A stretch of DNA of 64,000 bases from Isoetes taiwanensis (lineage: Eukaryota > Streptophyta > Lycopodiopsida > Isoetales > Isoetaceae). Under the pieces are notes generated by a model, which had not been told where the DNA came from, searched no databases, and was given only the letters and a program-made list of their open reading frames with translations. The DNA lies in assembly GCA_021234155.1 (NCBI GenBank), contig JAJEKV010000096.1:2603678-2667677 (forward strand), given 5' to 3'. Position numbers and translations under genes: made by a program. The first letter of the stretch is position 1. Every line of letters begins with the position of its first letter. Positions 44,401 to 54,767 of the stretch are shown here, piece by piece.

Positions 44401-47400
44401 TATCCATCAATCTAGTTATGAGAAAAATCTTCAACTAGAGAACTCTTGTCATCAGAGTGTTTACTGATTAAGGCATCAATGGCCGCTTGATCCCCCGAAT
44501 CCAATGAGAGGTCATCTCCTTCACATGCGTACAGATGGACTTCATTGCATTCTAAAGAAGCTTCTGCAAAACCGAGGATAGATCCCACACTAGTTTCTAC
44601 CCTGGAAGGATGACTCTCCTCTGATCTCTAGGTCGTCTCGATTACATGCTCACTTAGTGGGGGTTTGGGCACTTAAGAACTATTCATACACAATTACAAC
44701 TCATAATACCATAACAATCATCATTGCTTACCAAATAGCCCCATTACACCCAACCAACCAGGTTAGTATACATACAAGCCACAGGCAACATTTCCATATC
44801 TATGCCTAAACATTCTCATCAGCACACAGTGCCTACTCCGGTTCTAACATGCACCCAGGCTGATCAGGCCCTGCGGCCAATACGGGCAGGGTTTGCCTCA
44901 TGTGTACACACCCTTCCATGTTGCGTCCAGCACTGGAGGACCACTTTTGCCATGTAGCGCGACAATCCAGCCAGGATAACAATGCCCGATGTCACGCACA
45001 AACACAACTGCAAGTCCAAGCCCCAGAGACTATGCACTTATGCAATATTTTATTAAGCACATATGTTCCAATACCATTATGATTGCAATCCACGCAATAT
45101 CCAAATATAACTATAATGATGATATCATAATAGAATACAATTCCCCATGCATTTTTCTAACATGTATACCACAATAGAAATGCTGATTCTATATAAGACA
45201 TACCATGCATGCATCTTTTCATGATACAATGCCCATTCTGCTCATGGCATAAGGAACATACAACAATCATAACCAAGTATCTATTTTGCCTAGGGTTTGT
45301 TAGGGAATCTCTAGTCGACCCCTATGTTCAAGGATTCCATTACCAACCATTATACTAAGTTCCAGTATAAGGTACATTGGCACCATTTCCCATTTTATAT
45401 CGTTTCTCGGCAAGGTCTTTTTATCCTTAATTTCTCCCCACGTAAGAAGGTTCTTCCCATTATCTTAAGTGTGTATTAATCTAAGCCAACATTTTGTTTT
45501 CATTAAAAATCTCCTTCCTTACTAAGTTTGTTTAACGATTTCCTACTTGTTAAATTCACGTTCTCTACATTTTGCTATTAATTTGCCTAGAACCCATGCC
45601 TGCACTCATGGTTCTCATGCATCTCCTCGGCCTAGAATCCTCCCAAATCTCCGTAACTAAACCAATTTAGTCCCCATTGCAACCCATGGTATTTTTTTGT
45701 GTATCTTAGTATTTATTTAAAGTTATCATCAGTTTTATTTAGTGTTATTTTATAGGCTGATGCTGACGTTCATCTTCAGCCCTAACAGGTCGTGCCCCCA
45801 ACACCTTCAATGCAGGCCCTATGCCTTCATTTCCTCATACATCTGGCCTCCCAGAGGCCTAACATCCCAAATCGGCCCTTGTGGCCTCAGTTTTGACCCT
45901 AGGAGATCCACCCTCTTTATAAGGGATATGCCACCTGTGTGCATAGGGTAGCCAAAAAACCCCTAGTATACGTGTTTCTAATAGGCAAATTTGACCCCTT
46001 TTCGTATGATTTTATAACTAGAAGAGCCGACCCAAAATCCTATGACCCCTAGTATACATACGAAAAAGGGTAAAAAATTGCCCCCCCCACAAAAAAAAAA
46101 AAGCACGTGGTTTTGACAGGTTCCACAAGGTGATGTCCCTTTGGTTCCGACCTCCTTAGGTCGATTTGGTGCCCTAGCAATACCGTTTGACAGCTCCAGC
46201 TATGGCAGCTCGGCTTCAATCCAGAGTTTATTTGAGCCTCCAGCATTCAAATTTGCCCTTCTAGACCAATTTCAGCCCTTTATCGAGGGCCGGCCCAGGC
46301 ACGCTCGTCCGTTCCTAATCATGCCACAACTCTGTCTTACCCCTGTTTCCAAGCTATCCAACCAGACTTTACCAAGCTCTAGCTCTTCCGGTTAATCCCT
46401 AAACTTATTGAGCATTTCTTTAACATCATATAGCCCTTAAAATCTCCTTTGGTGACCTATCTCGAATCCTCCCGCAATACTAGACAGCCAATACGAATTC
46501 TACAACCTGCTTCCTATAATAATTTTAATTCTTTAATACTTCCATTCTAACCAGATTATTCATACCAATGTTGTTAAAAAACCCGTTTTTTATTTTTAAA
46601 GTACCTCTATAAAAATCCTCACGTTTTTTAAAGGATTTTTATGATTTGGCATGGCCAAAAATAAAAAATAAAGAAATTGCACATTCTTTGCACTGCTTTA
46701 TTGGACATATTTGCTACTGTTAGAATGCACATTTTTGCTACAAGTTATAAGACGTAGCATGCCAACAAGTAAATCAAAAACTTATACTGCTATTAGAAAC
46801 TATTAAGTTCAAGTACATAGATATCATAGCTGTTTTGCCATGCAACTCTTAAGAAAGTTTAGAAAAACACTATTATAGAGGTTAAGAAGTATAAGAATTT
46901 TATATACAAGGATAAATAAGTTCAAGAATATCATATATTTGGTTAAAAAAAAATCATAGCCTAAGGATTTTTAAGGATTTTTAAAGATTTTTAAGGATTT
47001 TTAAGGATTTTAAAGATTTTTAACGTATTTTATATAAAATACGTTTTTAAAGATTTTTTTCAAAAATTTTAAAAATCTTCAAAAAATCTTAAAAAACGTT
47101 TTTTAAACGTACGGATTTTGACGTACTTAACAACATTGATTCATACAAAGCAAGATGCAATTAACTCCATAATTTTTTTATTTAGCCAAGATCAACTTTA
47201 TGCATCCTAACATCAAATGAGTAAGTTGTAAATCACCCACCTGGTTAAGCTTTCTTTGTAGTTGTCTGCTTGGTCTCCAAGCCTCCTTTACAGAAAACTC
47301 CTCCTCAGCAAGTATACTCCCAATGGAAAACTTCAAATTCTCTACAATTTACTATATATAGACCTCCTGTATAAACATCTACATACCATGTATGTGTTTT

Positions 47401-47499
47401 TCTTTAAGTCGGTATTAGTTTAATGGTCTCTTATAATCATAACCAAATTGTATTAAACTACTTACGTCACTTGTCAGCTAACACTCCAGGCTCGTTACA
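44401..47499 (-). mobile_element. Ty3/gypsy 5' LTR and leader (minus)
   Basis: Starts at 47499 on the minus strand with TGTAACGAGCCTGGAGTG and runs about 2-3 kb toward the protease. It is the opposite-strand homologue of 51052-52259 plus 55140-56275. Shared landmarks are GCTTAACCAGGTGGGTG, AATGAAAACAAAATGTTGGC, CTTAGTATAATGGTTGGTAA and TTCTCTAGTTGAAGATTTTT. The gag gene is missing: less than 0.3 kb separates the leader homology from the protease. It carries a MITE (46566-47138) and about 240 bp near 45900-46140 that are absent from the other copy. No coding sequence is retained. Confidence 0.75.
46558..47146. mobile_element. MITE with 8 bp target duplication (hAT-like)
   Basis: The element is 46566-47138 (573 bp), with inverted ends CAATGTTGTTAA. 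It is flanked by ATTCATAC at 46558-46565 and 47139-47146. The homologous gypsy LTR at 51416-51423 keeps the site undivided (GTATAAAT in the other orientation), which confirms the insertion. The interior is non-coding and AT-rich, with repeated AAGGATTTTT units (46960-47020) and a 22 bp perfect palindrome centred on ATAT at 47023-47044. An 8 bp TSD is typical of hAT elements. Confidence 0.85.
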
Positions 47500-47501
47500 G
47501 A

Positions 47502-47875
47502 AATGACCTAAATACTCCAGTTAATGTATGCAAAATGAAATGAGAGAATGAACCTCTTAATCCCCTAACTTTTCTCTCTATCTGAACAAACCAATGAGAT
47601 TATTCCTTGACAACTTTTCAAGCTATACTATAACCAGAAAATGACCTAAATACTTCCGTTAATGTACGCAAGATGAAATGAGAGAATGAACCAGTTTATT
47701 CTCTTAACCTTTGTCTCTATACTTGAATAGATCAATGATATTATTCCTTCACATCTTTGCATTGGATCAATGTAGTAATAATAAAACAATGACCTAAAAT
47801 GTGTGCAAAATGAGAGAATGAACCTCTTAATTCTCTTATTTTGTCTCCATATCTGAACATACTAGTGAGATTAGA
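47502..47875. repeat. ~140 bp tandem repeat, 3 units
   Basis: Each unit contains AATGACCTAAATACTCC, AAATGAGAGAATGAACC, CTCTTAA and GAGATTATTCCTT. The array begins within a few bases of the LTR end at 47499. The frame 47741-47947 is a chance frame. Confidence 0.65.
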
Positions 47876-47969
47876 AGTAGAAATCTTCTTATCCATATGG
47901 CACCAAAGTTCTTCATCTAAATAAGACAACCAATGTCTTCTTACCAATGCCCATTTACATCAAATGTGC

Positions 47970-48085
47970 ATCTCTATAAGTAACATTCATCCTAGAACAT
48001 CTAGGTCTTGAATTCGAGACCGCCCAAAGAAACACTATGTATAGACTCGTTCCATAACCCAGTGCAGGGTTCCAATGGACATTAA
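47970..48085 (+). mobile_element. SINE fragment (same family as 58004)
   Basis: B-box region GGTCTTGAATTCGAGACC at about 48004-48021 followed by GCCC. This matches GGTCTCGAATTCGAGACTGCCC in the 58 kb copy. The A box is decayed. Confidence 0.5.
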
Positions 48086-48599
48086 AATAATATCTATCTA
48101 TGAATTGAATTTTACCGTCCGCAAAGACTAAAAAGGCCTATGGGACTCAAACAAAGAACACATCAGCCAATGTGGCATGACATAGAAATACTATCCATCC
48201 ATCCATCCATCCATCCATCCATCCATCCATCCATCCATCCTCTGTCTGTCCATCCATTTATCTACTCTCCAGGATTTAAAAAACCCATTTCAAAAGGTTT
48301 TTGAGAAAAAAACCTTAGCAATGGTAGCCTCAATGGTAAACTGGACATTTGTACATATTAATGTAGTGATGAAGGACATAACTAAGTTCGCATGTCCAAT
48401 ACCTCTTGAAGATACAATGCTCGTCTCCTACTGAAGCCATTTGCAATATCTAGCGGTTGGTTAGGCATAACCAACCCAACATATCGTACCCTAGTAGACC
48501 CAAATGTTGGATAGGTCTAATGGCATCCAATGTACCATTTGGGGCTCGATTTCAAATTGTGGAGGACTTCCATATCCCATTCTTATGATATGTTCTTTG
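48086..48599 (-). repeat. LINE-tail debris and (CCAT)n microsatellite
   Basis: On the minus strand: a copy of the dispersed repeat (48263-48325; GAAATGGGTTTTTTAAATCC), then (GGAT)n at 48192-48240, then ATAGGCCTTTTTAGTCTTTG, CGGACGGTAAAATTCAATTC at 48110-48150. Two different tails are close together, suggesting nested or tandem insertions. The rest, to 48599, holds no gene. Confidence 0.5.
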
Positions 48600-50844
48600 T
48601 AGGTGGGCACTTGCCCGTAGTGGTTCACGCGTGTCCTTCACAGGTGCGTGTGTGTGCTACCATCATGAAAGCTTGAGAAGTTATTGGACTGCCTTTTAAA
48701 CACGCTATGGTCACTATGAGTTTGTGGTGATGCCGTTTGATTTACGCGCCTACTACCTTTATGCGATTGATGAACAATGTTTTTAGACCCTTCCTGGGCG
48801 ATTTCATATTGGTGTTCTTTGATGATATTCTAGTTTATTCTAGAACCCTGCAAGAGCATGTGAAGCATGTGAGGTAGGCTTTGAGTATCCTGAAAGAAGA
48901 GAAGTTGTATGGAAAAATGTCGAAATGTTCTTTTGCACCGCATAAATTAGTGTATTTGGGCTTTATAATTTTTGAAGATGGGGTTGCGCCAGATCCCGCA
49001 AAGACAAAAGCTGTGAAAGATTGGCCAATTCCATAGTCTGTGAAGGAAGTAAGAGCTTTTTGGGACTTGTAGGTTACTATCGCAAATTCGTCCCTAAATT
49101 TTCAAATATTGTTGCTCCTCTCACGCCATTGTTGAAGAAAGGGATTAATTTGGCTTGGACGTAGAATTGAAGGAGGCGTTAATTCGAGATCCTATTTCGA
49201 AGACATTTGATATGGATCAGCCCATTCAAGTAGTCACAAATGCCTCTGGAAAAGCTATCGATGGAGCTTTATTGCAGCATGGAAGAGTATGTGCCTATAC
49301 ATCTCATAAATTGTCGCCAGCAGAGTAGAATTATCTAATGCATGATTTGAAGATGTTGGCAATCATACATGCTTTGCATGTATGGAGACACTACCTATTA
49401 GGTCGTCATTTCTCATTGAAGACTAACCATCAGAATCTAAAATTTTTGTGAAGCAGCCACATTTGAATAGGCAGCGAAGTGGATGCAATTGCGAGAAGAA
49501 TACGATTTTGAGATTGAGTATCAGCCGGGCAAGGAGAATGTGATAGCGGATGCTTTATCCCGCAGATCTGTTTTTACCTCTATTAGTATGCTTCAGGGTC
49601 AATGGAATGCTCATCTCATGGATAAAGTGGCACGGGACCCGTATTTTGGGCCGGTGGTTGCCAGTATCAAAAGGGGTCTACCAAGTTTCCACAATACTCG
49701 TTATCTAATGGAGTCTTGTATTACAAGGATCCGACGTGCAGGATGAGGCTCTTGTATGAAGCGCATGATAGTCCATTAGGGGGACATCCCGGGGTGCACA
49801 AGACTCAAAGGAAGGTCAGATAACATTTCTTTTGACGGGGGCAGAAGAAAATGGTTAAAGAGTATGTGGCAAAATGTTTAGAATGCCAGAAAGTTAAAGC
49901 TTCACGATCTAAAGCCCCAGGGGAGTTGCAACCATTGGAAGTTCCTTCATCCATATGGGAATGCATTGGCATTTTGTAGATCTACCTCGAACATGAGTAG
50001 GGTATAATGCCATTTATGTTGTGGTAAACAGATTGATTAAGCAAGCGCATTTTATGCTAACAAAGACGACAATTACAGCTATGGATATCTCCAAGTTATT
50101 TGTCAAAGAATTTTTTAGGTTGCATGGTATGCCAGTACTATTACCTCCGATCGAGACTCAAGGTTCATGAGTAATTTTTGGCAAGGATTGTTCCGGAATG
50201 TGGGAACTAAGTTAAATACTAGCACTGCATACCACCCACAGACAACCGGGCAAGTGGAGCGAGTAAATCAGGTTTTGAAGGATATGCCAAGAATGTATGT
50301 GTTGAGCCAGCCTAAGGCGTGGGATTCCTATTTACATTTGTCAGAGTTTGCATACAATAATACATACCAAGAATCTATCAGGATAAGTCCCTTTGAGGCA
50401 ATGTATAGCAAAGAGTGCCAATGTCCGATGAATTGGAGGGATTCTACTTGCAATGTGGAAATGGCCAATGAGGTAGCCTAGGATTTGGATGCACAATTCA
50501 GGGGGGACTTTGTCAAAATCTTGCAATGGTTCAAAATAGGCAGAAGCAGTATGCAAATAAAAGGCGCAAACCTTTAGAATTCACAGAAGGTCAATATGTA
50601 TTCTTACGGATTAATCCCAAACAGAATAGAATAGAATAGAATAGAACAGAGCTTATTGGCATTTAAAAGTGCGGGGAAGTGGGCTCCGAGGTATGCAGGA
50701 CCCTTTAAGATCCTGGAACGTATCGGGAAAGTAGCTTACAGGTTGGAATTACCCTCGCATGTTAGGGTGCATAATGTATTCCATGTGAGCAACTCGAGGA
50801 AATATGTCTTTGATCCGTCGCATATGCTTGCCGTGATGATTTAG
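48600..50844 (+). pseudogene. Ty3/gypsy RT (C-terminal), RNase H and integrase
   Basis: Plus strand, broken by stops and frameshifts. TRYGHYEFVVMPFDL near 48700 and ILVFFDDILVYS near 48810-48845 carry the RT catalytic [21 protein letters not shown] and [19 protein letters not shown] follow. RNase H begins MDQPIQVVTNASGKAIDGAL, with TNAS in place of the catalytic TDAS. Its EYDFEIEYQPGKENVIADAL segment lies at 49490-49555. The integrase zinc finger (GGHPGVHKTQRK, AKCLECQKVK), core (SDRDSRFMSNFWQGLF, YHPQTTGQVERVNQVL) and C-terminal [20 protein letters not shown] follow. An (AATAG)n tract interrupts the C-terminal part at 50621-50646. It is homologous to, and complementary in coverage with, the minus-strand piece at 43.4-44.4 kb. 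Confidence 0.9.
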
Positions 50845-51040
50845 TAAGCAGAGATGAATTTTTATACCCCCAACCAGAGCGTATTTTGCAAAGAGAGACA
50901 GGCAAGCTTCAATGACAGACAATCACAAGATTTTTGGTCTAATGGTCTGGTTGTCCGATTGAAGATGCAACATGGGAAGATTCAAAGCGGATTCTTTGCA
51001 ATTTCTTGAGCTTGCCCATAAGGACATGGGTTAAATATTC

Positions 51041-52259
51041 AAAGGAGAGAATGTAAAGAGCCTAGGGTGTTAGCAGACAAGTGATGTAAGTATTTTAATA
51101 CAATTTGGTTATGATTATAAGAGACCATTAAACTAATACTGAGTTGGGGAAAAATACATACATGGTATGCACATGATGTTTATACATGAGGTCTATAAAT
51201 ACTGAATTGTTAGAGGATTTGAAGTTTTTATATTGGAAGTATACTTAGCGAGGAGGAGTTTTTACGTGAAGGAGGCTTGGAGAGCAAAAGCATTAAACAA
51301 GCGCAAAAAAAGCTTAACCAGGTGGGTGGTTTACACCTTACACAGGGGATGTTAGGATGTGTAAACTTGATCTTGAATAAATAAGAAAATTTTGGAGTTG
51401 ATTGCATCTTGCTTTGTATAAATAATCTGGTTAGAATGGAAGTATTAAAGAACTAAAATTATTATAGCAAGCTGAGGTTATGGAATTTTTATTGGGTACA
51501 TCTAGTGGGATAGGTCATTAGAGGAGAATTTAAGGGCTATATGATGTTAAAGAATGTTTAATAAGTTTAGGGATTAACCGAAAGAGCTGGAGCTTGGTAA
51601 AGTCTGGTTGGATAGCTTGGAAGCGAGGGGGTAAAGGCGAGTTGTGGCATGATTAGGAATGGACTGAAGCGGTCGGGCTGGCTGAGAAAGGGCGAAATTG
51701 ATCTAGAAGGGCAAATTTGAATCTTTGGAGGCTCAAATAAACCCGGATTGGAGCCGAAGCTGCCATACTCGAGTCATCAGCGGCATTCGTTGAGAGCACC
51801 AAATCGACTGAAGAGGTCGGGCCGAGGCCACAAGGAACGATTTGGGATGTTAGGCCTCACGGGAGGCCAGATTCTGAAAACGAAGGCATAAGGGCCGTTG
51901 AAGCTATTGGACCCCTTGACCTGTTAGGGCTGAAGATGAATACCCGACAACGACCTACAAAGTAACACTAAATAAATAACTAAGGATAACTTTGAATAAA
52001 CAACACTAAGATACATATAACAATACCATGGGCTGCCATGGATATTAAATTGGTTTAGTTATGGAGATTGGGGAGGATTCTAGGCCGGGAAGATGCATGA
52101 GAACCATGAGCGTAGGCATGGGTTCTATGGAAATTAATAGCAAAATGTAGAGAACGTGAATTTAACAAGTAAGAAATTGTTGAACAAACTTAGTAAGGAA
52201 GGAGAATTTTAATGAAAACAAAATGTTGGCCTAGGTTAATACACACTTAGGTTGATGGG
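51041..52259 (+). mobile_element. Ty3/gypsy LTR, left part, interrupted by the HUH element
   Basis: A polypurine tract (AAAGGAGAGA, 51041-51050) precedes the LTR start TGTAAAGAGCCTAGGGTG at 51052. The LTR runs to GATGGG at 52259, where an unrelated insertion begins; the LTR resumes at 55140. The minus-strand copy near 45440-45460 shows the unbroken sequence. Contains the empty site of the 46.6 kb MITE at 51416-51423. Confidence 0.8.
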
Positions 52260-53039
52260 CTCTAATCAATTCCCGACCATTAGATAGGGGAATATTCCGA
52301 GGGATATGCCCTCTAGTGCGATCCCATCCCTACACCTCATGGGAGATGGGGTCAAGCCCGATGTGGCTCTATTCCTAAGGGGCCGTTGACATCCATTGCA
52401 AGGGATTTTGATGTCAATTGACTTCAAAGTAGCAAGCGCCACTATTCGAACCTTTGAAGCGGGGCGGCTCCTACAACTAAATTAGTAGGCGGTGAGGTTT
52501 CTCCCACAAGCTTCCACGATCTGAGTAGCAAAGCAACCCGAGCAGGTTGGGAGCCATCAAATCAGAGGCTTCTTGACTGCAAAGAGAATGTACAAACAAA
52601 CCGGGGTTTGAACCCCCCGCCAGCGCATTTCGCCATCCTTTTCTTAACTCTCATGTCTGATCATGCAGACAATGAGCAGCCATAACAGAAAGTGACATCT
52701 CCCTCAGGCAAGGAAGAGGAATTACCTAAGTTTCATTGACTTTGCATACGAAATTGCTAATGCACAAAGTGGATGAGTTCAGATTACTAGCAAACACTAC
52801 CTATCAATGAACAGCAACAAGAAGGCAGGGCATGTAAATTCGCCACTGTATAGCAATGAATAGAAAATGAATAAAAAGAAAGCGAGCAGAGCCATACCAT
52901 TGCGGCCGGAGCCGGATAGTGCATGCAGCCCAAAATAGAACACAGAAATAGGCATGGGTCTTAAAATAGGAAAGAGTGCAAGAAAAGCTTCCTGTGTGTG
53001 GCACCACATACCTGAGGCAAGCGTTCACAGCCACCATAG

Positions 53040-53141
53040 AAGCCTGAAGCAGAAGTGCACCTGGAATGAGGACCGCGGTACCGGGGATTGAACCCCTAGC
53101 GCCTTGTCTGCTCAAGCAATCTGCCCGCCCTTAAAGGGCAG
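53040..53141 (-). other. tRNA-like B box and hairpin in the HUH element's 3' part
   Basis: On the minus strand GGGGTTCAATCCCC (53082-53095) matches a polymerase III B box. A similar one, GGGGTTCAAACCCC, lies at about 52602-52616. Just upstream on the minus strand, CTGCCC and GGGCAG (53121-53126, 53136-53141) form a 6 bp stem with a 9 nt loop. No good A box was found, so these could be SINE pieces or part of the element's end structure. Confidence 0.3.
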
Positions 53142-53393
53142 GGGCTATTCCCATGCACATGCACATGCAATCACACCATGTTTTCCCTTAAGTTTTTTTG
53201 GCTGACCTGTAGTCCATTTCCACATCCATTTTTCATTTTTAGTTCCTTTTACGATGCATAGCACACGCCACACAAAAACAACACAATAAGCAAGCAAAGC
53301 ACTTTGTCTAGTTTTGTTCATAACAGACATTGTGGCGCTGGCCAAAGCGTCAATCGCCCGCAACTCCACGAGAAGAAGAGCCCGTCGCGAGAT

Positions 53394-53756
53394 TCATATC
53401 GCGCCCAAGATATCTTTGGCGCTCATCGTGGTGACCTCCACCTCTTCCCCTCCATGTGAGAGGCGACCTCTTCCAATCTTTGCAAAGAAGCCCAAGCTGC
53501 ATCCTAAACAATCGGCCGGAGGCGACCCACGGACTTCGGCGGTGTTAATGTTAACAATGCTTGACACAACATCGAGCAACAACGCACCGCTCCTGTTGGA
53601 GAAGGCAGCGGAGAGGGCCACGGCATTGTGAATCACATCATGGACACTTGGCCCGGGAGGCGGAGGCGTGAGGAGGGAAGATGGGGCCTCCTCATCACTT
53701 TCAATGTTAATGGCGGCATCGGTGGCCTCACCCCAACAAATGCAGCGGGACTGGCG
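53394..53756 (-). CDS. In-frame continuation or second exon of the HUH protein
   Basis: After the TAG at 53757-53759 the same frame stays open for 120 codons to a stop at 53394-53396. It gives an acidic/Pro segment (INIESDEEAPSSLLTPPPPG) and then AVALSAAFSNRSGALLLD and GCSLGFFAKIGRGRLSHG. Splicing is an alternative. CTGCAG followed by GTCTTG at 53878 is a donor-like site, GAATAG ending at 53812 an acceptor-like site, and a different frame then opens with MDRAGGTIGMEIGNGAASA. The downstream part could therefore be a C-terminal domain, a second gene, or decayed sequence. No known family is recognised. GC content matches the Rep region. Confidence 0.4.
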   Translation of the reverse strand, partial: RQSRCICWGEATDAAINIESDEEAPSSLLTPPPPGPSVHDVIHNAVALSAAFSNRSGALLLDVVSSIVNINTAEVRGSPPADCLGCSLGFFAKIGRGRLSHGGEEVEVTTMSAKDILGAI

Positions 53757-54767
53757 CTAGCGGCCCCATTCCCAATCTCCATCCCTATAGTCCCACCAGC
53801 ACGATCCATCTCTATTCAGGCATAATAATTGCAAAGAAAGATGCAAAATCAAAACAAACAAAGACATATGTACAAGACCTGCAGGCAGCCCCCTACAAGT
53901 CACCCAATTGCCATTGTGTAATCCGTACCCTTCCCAATCCGCTGAATGGGCTCCATCCGGTAGGGATCCCATCTCTGACACATCTAACATCGCTTGGCAA
54001 AGCCACTCACGGGTTTGATTGTCGGTGTCGGCGACCTTCACCCTATGCTTTCGGATATAAAGGCAAGTGTTAGAAGGAAGGATCCAGCTAGTAGACAACA
54101 CAAATTTACCGGTTCTAAGCATCCTAGTGATTGTGTATACAAGGCTAGAGCTCAGATGCCTTCCACCATGATAGTTTACAAAATGAAGAGCCCTTCCCAA
54201 GAGGTTCCTGTTATCCAGAACTACCACATGCTTAATGTCTCCTGCACCATACAGCAAGTACAGGTCCTTCCCCATCTCCAATTGGCGCTCGGAAACATTC
54301 TTTGTGTGCAGCTTGAAGTGGGGCTTCCTCATATCCTTCATGCAATACCCTATTAGCCCCTCAAAACAATGGAGCTTCGTATTTCTTAATGCCTTGCAAA
54401 TAAGAACAACCCCCACAGGCTTCTTACCTCCCCACCCAAACCTGCGCTTCATGGCCAAATTGACTACTCTAGGGGACTTCAGAGCAAGCCTAAAGACACA
54501 TTGGTAATGCAGGTGGTCTAGGTCACTCCCCCTCTCCGCTGCAACAGCACCTGACACACAATCCTCCTGACAGAACTTAATCAGCATGTCATAGAACTCT
54601 GGGGGTGCATCCTTGCCTGCCACACCCAGGGTAACACTGACGTCTATGAGGCCTATGCCTTCATCCTCAAGGCCATCTCTGCATGCCTCTATAGTAGACC
54701 TGCCAGAAGAAGACTCTGGTTGCCCATTCCTGCCTGCCCGCCCTGCTCTTCTAGCATCCCTCCTCAT
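53757..54767 (-). CDS. Rep/HUH endonuclease with one tyrosine (Replitron-1-like transposase)
   Basis: 336 residues from the ATG at 54765-54767. The frame is open upstream to about 55049, but without a suitable ATG before residue -64, and a TTTCTTTCC stretch precedes this ATG. Residues 1-14 are Arg-rich. IDVSVTLGV (41-49) matches the first Rep strand. DLDHLHYQCVF (83-92) carries the HUH pair (His85, His87) that binds the metal. FEGLIGYCMKDMRKPHF (135-151) carries the catalytic Tyr141 and Lys144 (YxxK). A second domain follows (about 165-290) with VVVLDNRNLLGRALHFVNYH and MLRTGKFVLSTSWILPS. Such proteins nick one DNA strand and stay joined through the Tyr. There is no helicase domain, unlike Helitron, geminivirus and circovirus Reps. 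All catalytic residues are intact. The stop at 53757-53759 may be a mutation, because the frame continues open beyond it. Confidence 0.75.
   Translation of the reverse strand: MRRDARRAGRAGRNGQPESSSGRSTIEACRDGLEDEGIGLIDVSVTLGVAGKDAPPEFYDMLIKFCQEDCVSGAVAAERGSDLDHLHYQCVFRLALKSPRVVNLAMKRRFGWGGKKPVGVVLICKALRNTKLHCFEGLIGYCMKDMRKPHFKLHTKNVSERQLEMGKDLYLLYGAGDIKHVVVLDNRNLLGRALHFVNYHGGRHLSSSLVYTITRMLRTGKFVLSTSWILPSNTCLYIRKHRVKVADTDNQTREWLCQAMLDVSEMGSLPDGAHSADWEGYGLHNGNWVTCRGLPAGLVHMSLFVLILHLSLQLLCLNRDGSCWWDYRDGDWEWGR

Noticed and set aside
53145-53369. Third minus-strand frame in the HUH element
   Set aside because: No domain, and it overlaps likely 3' untranslated sequence.
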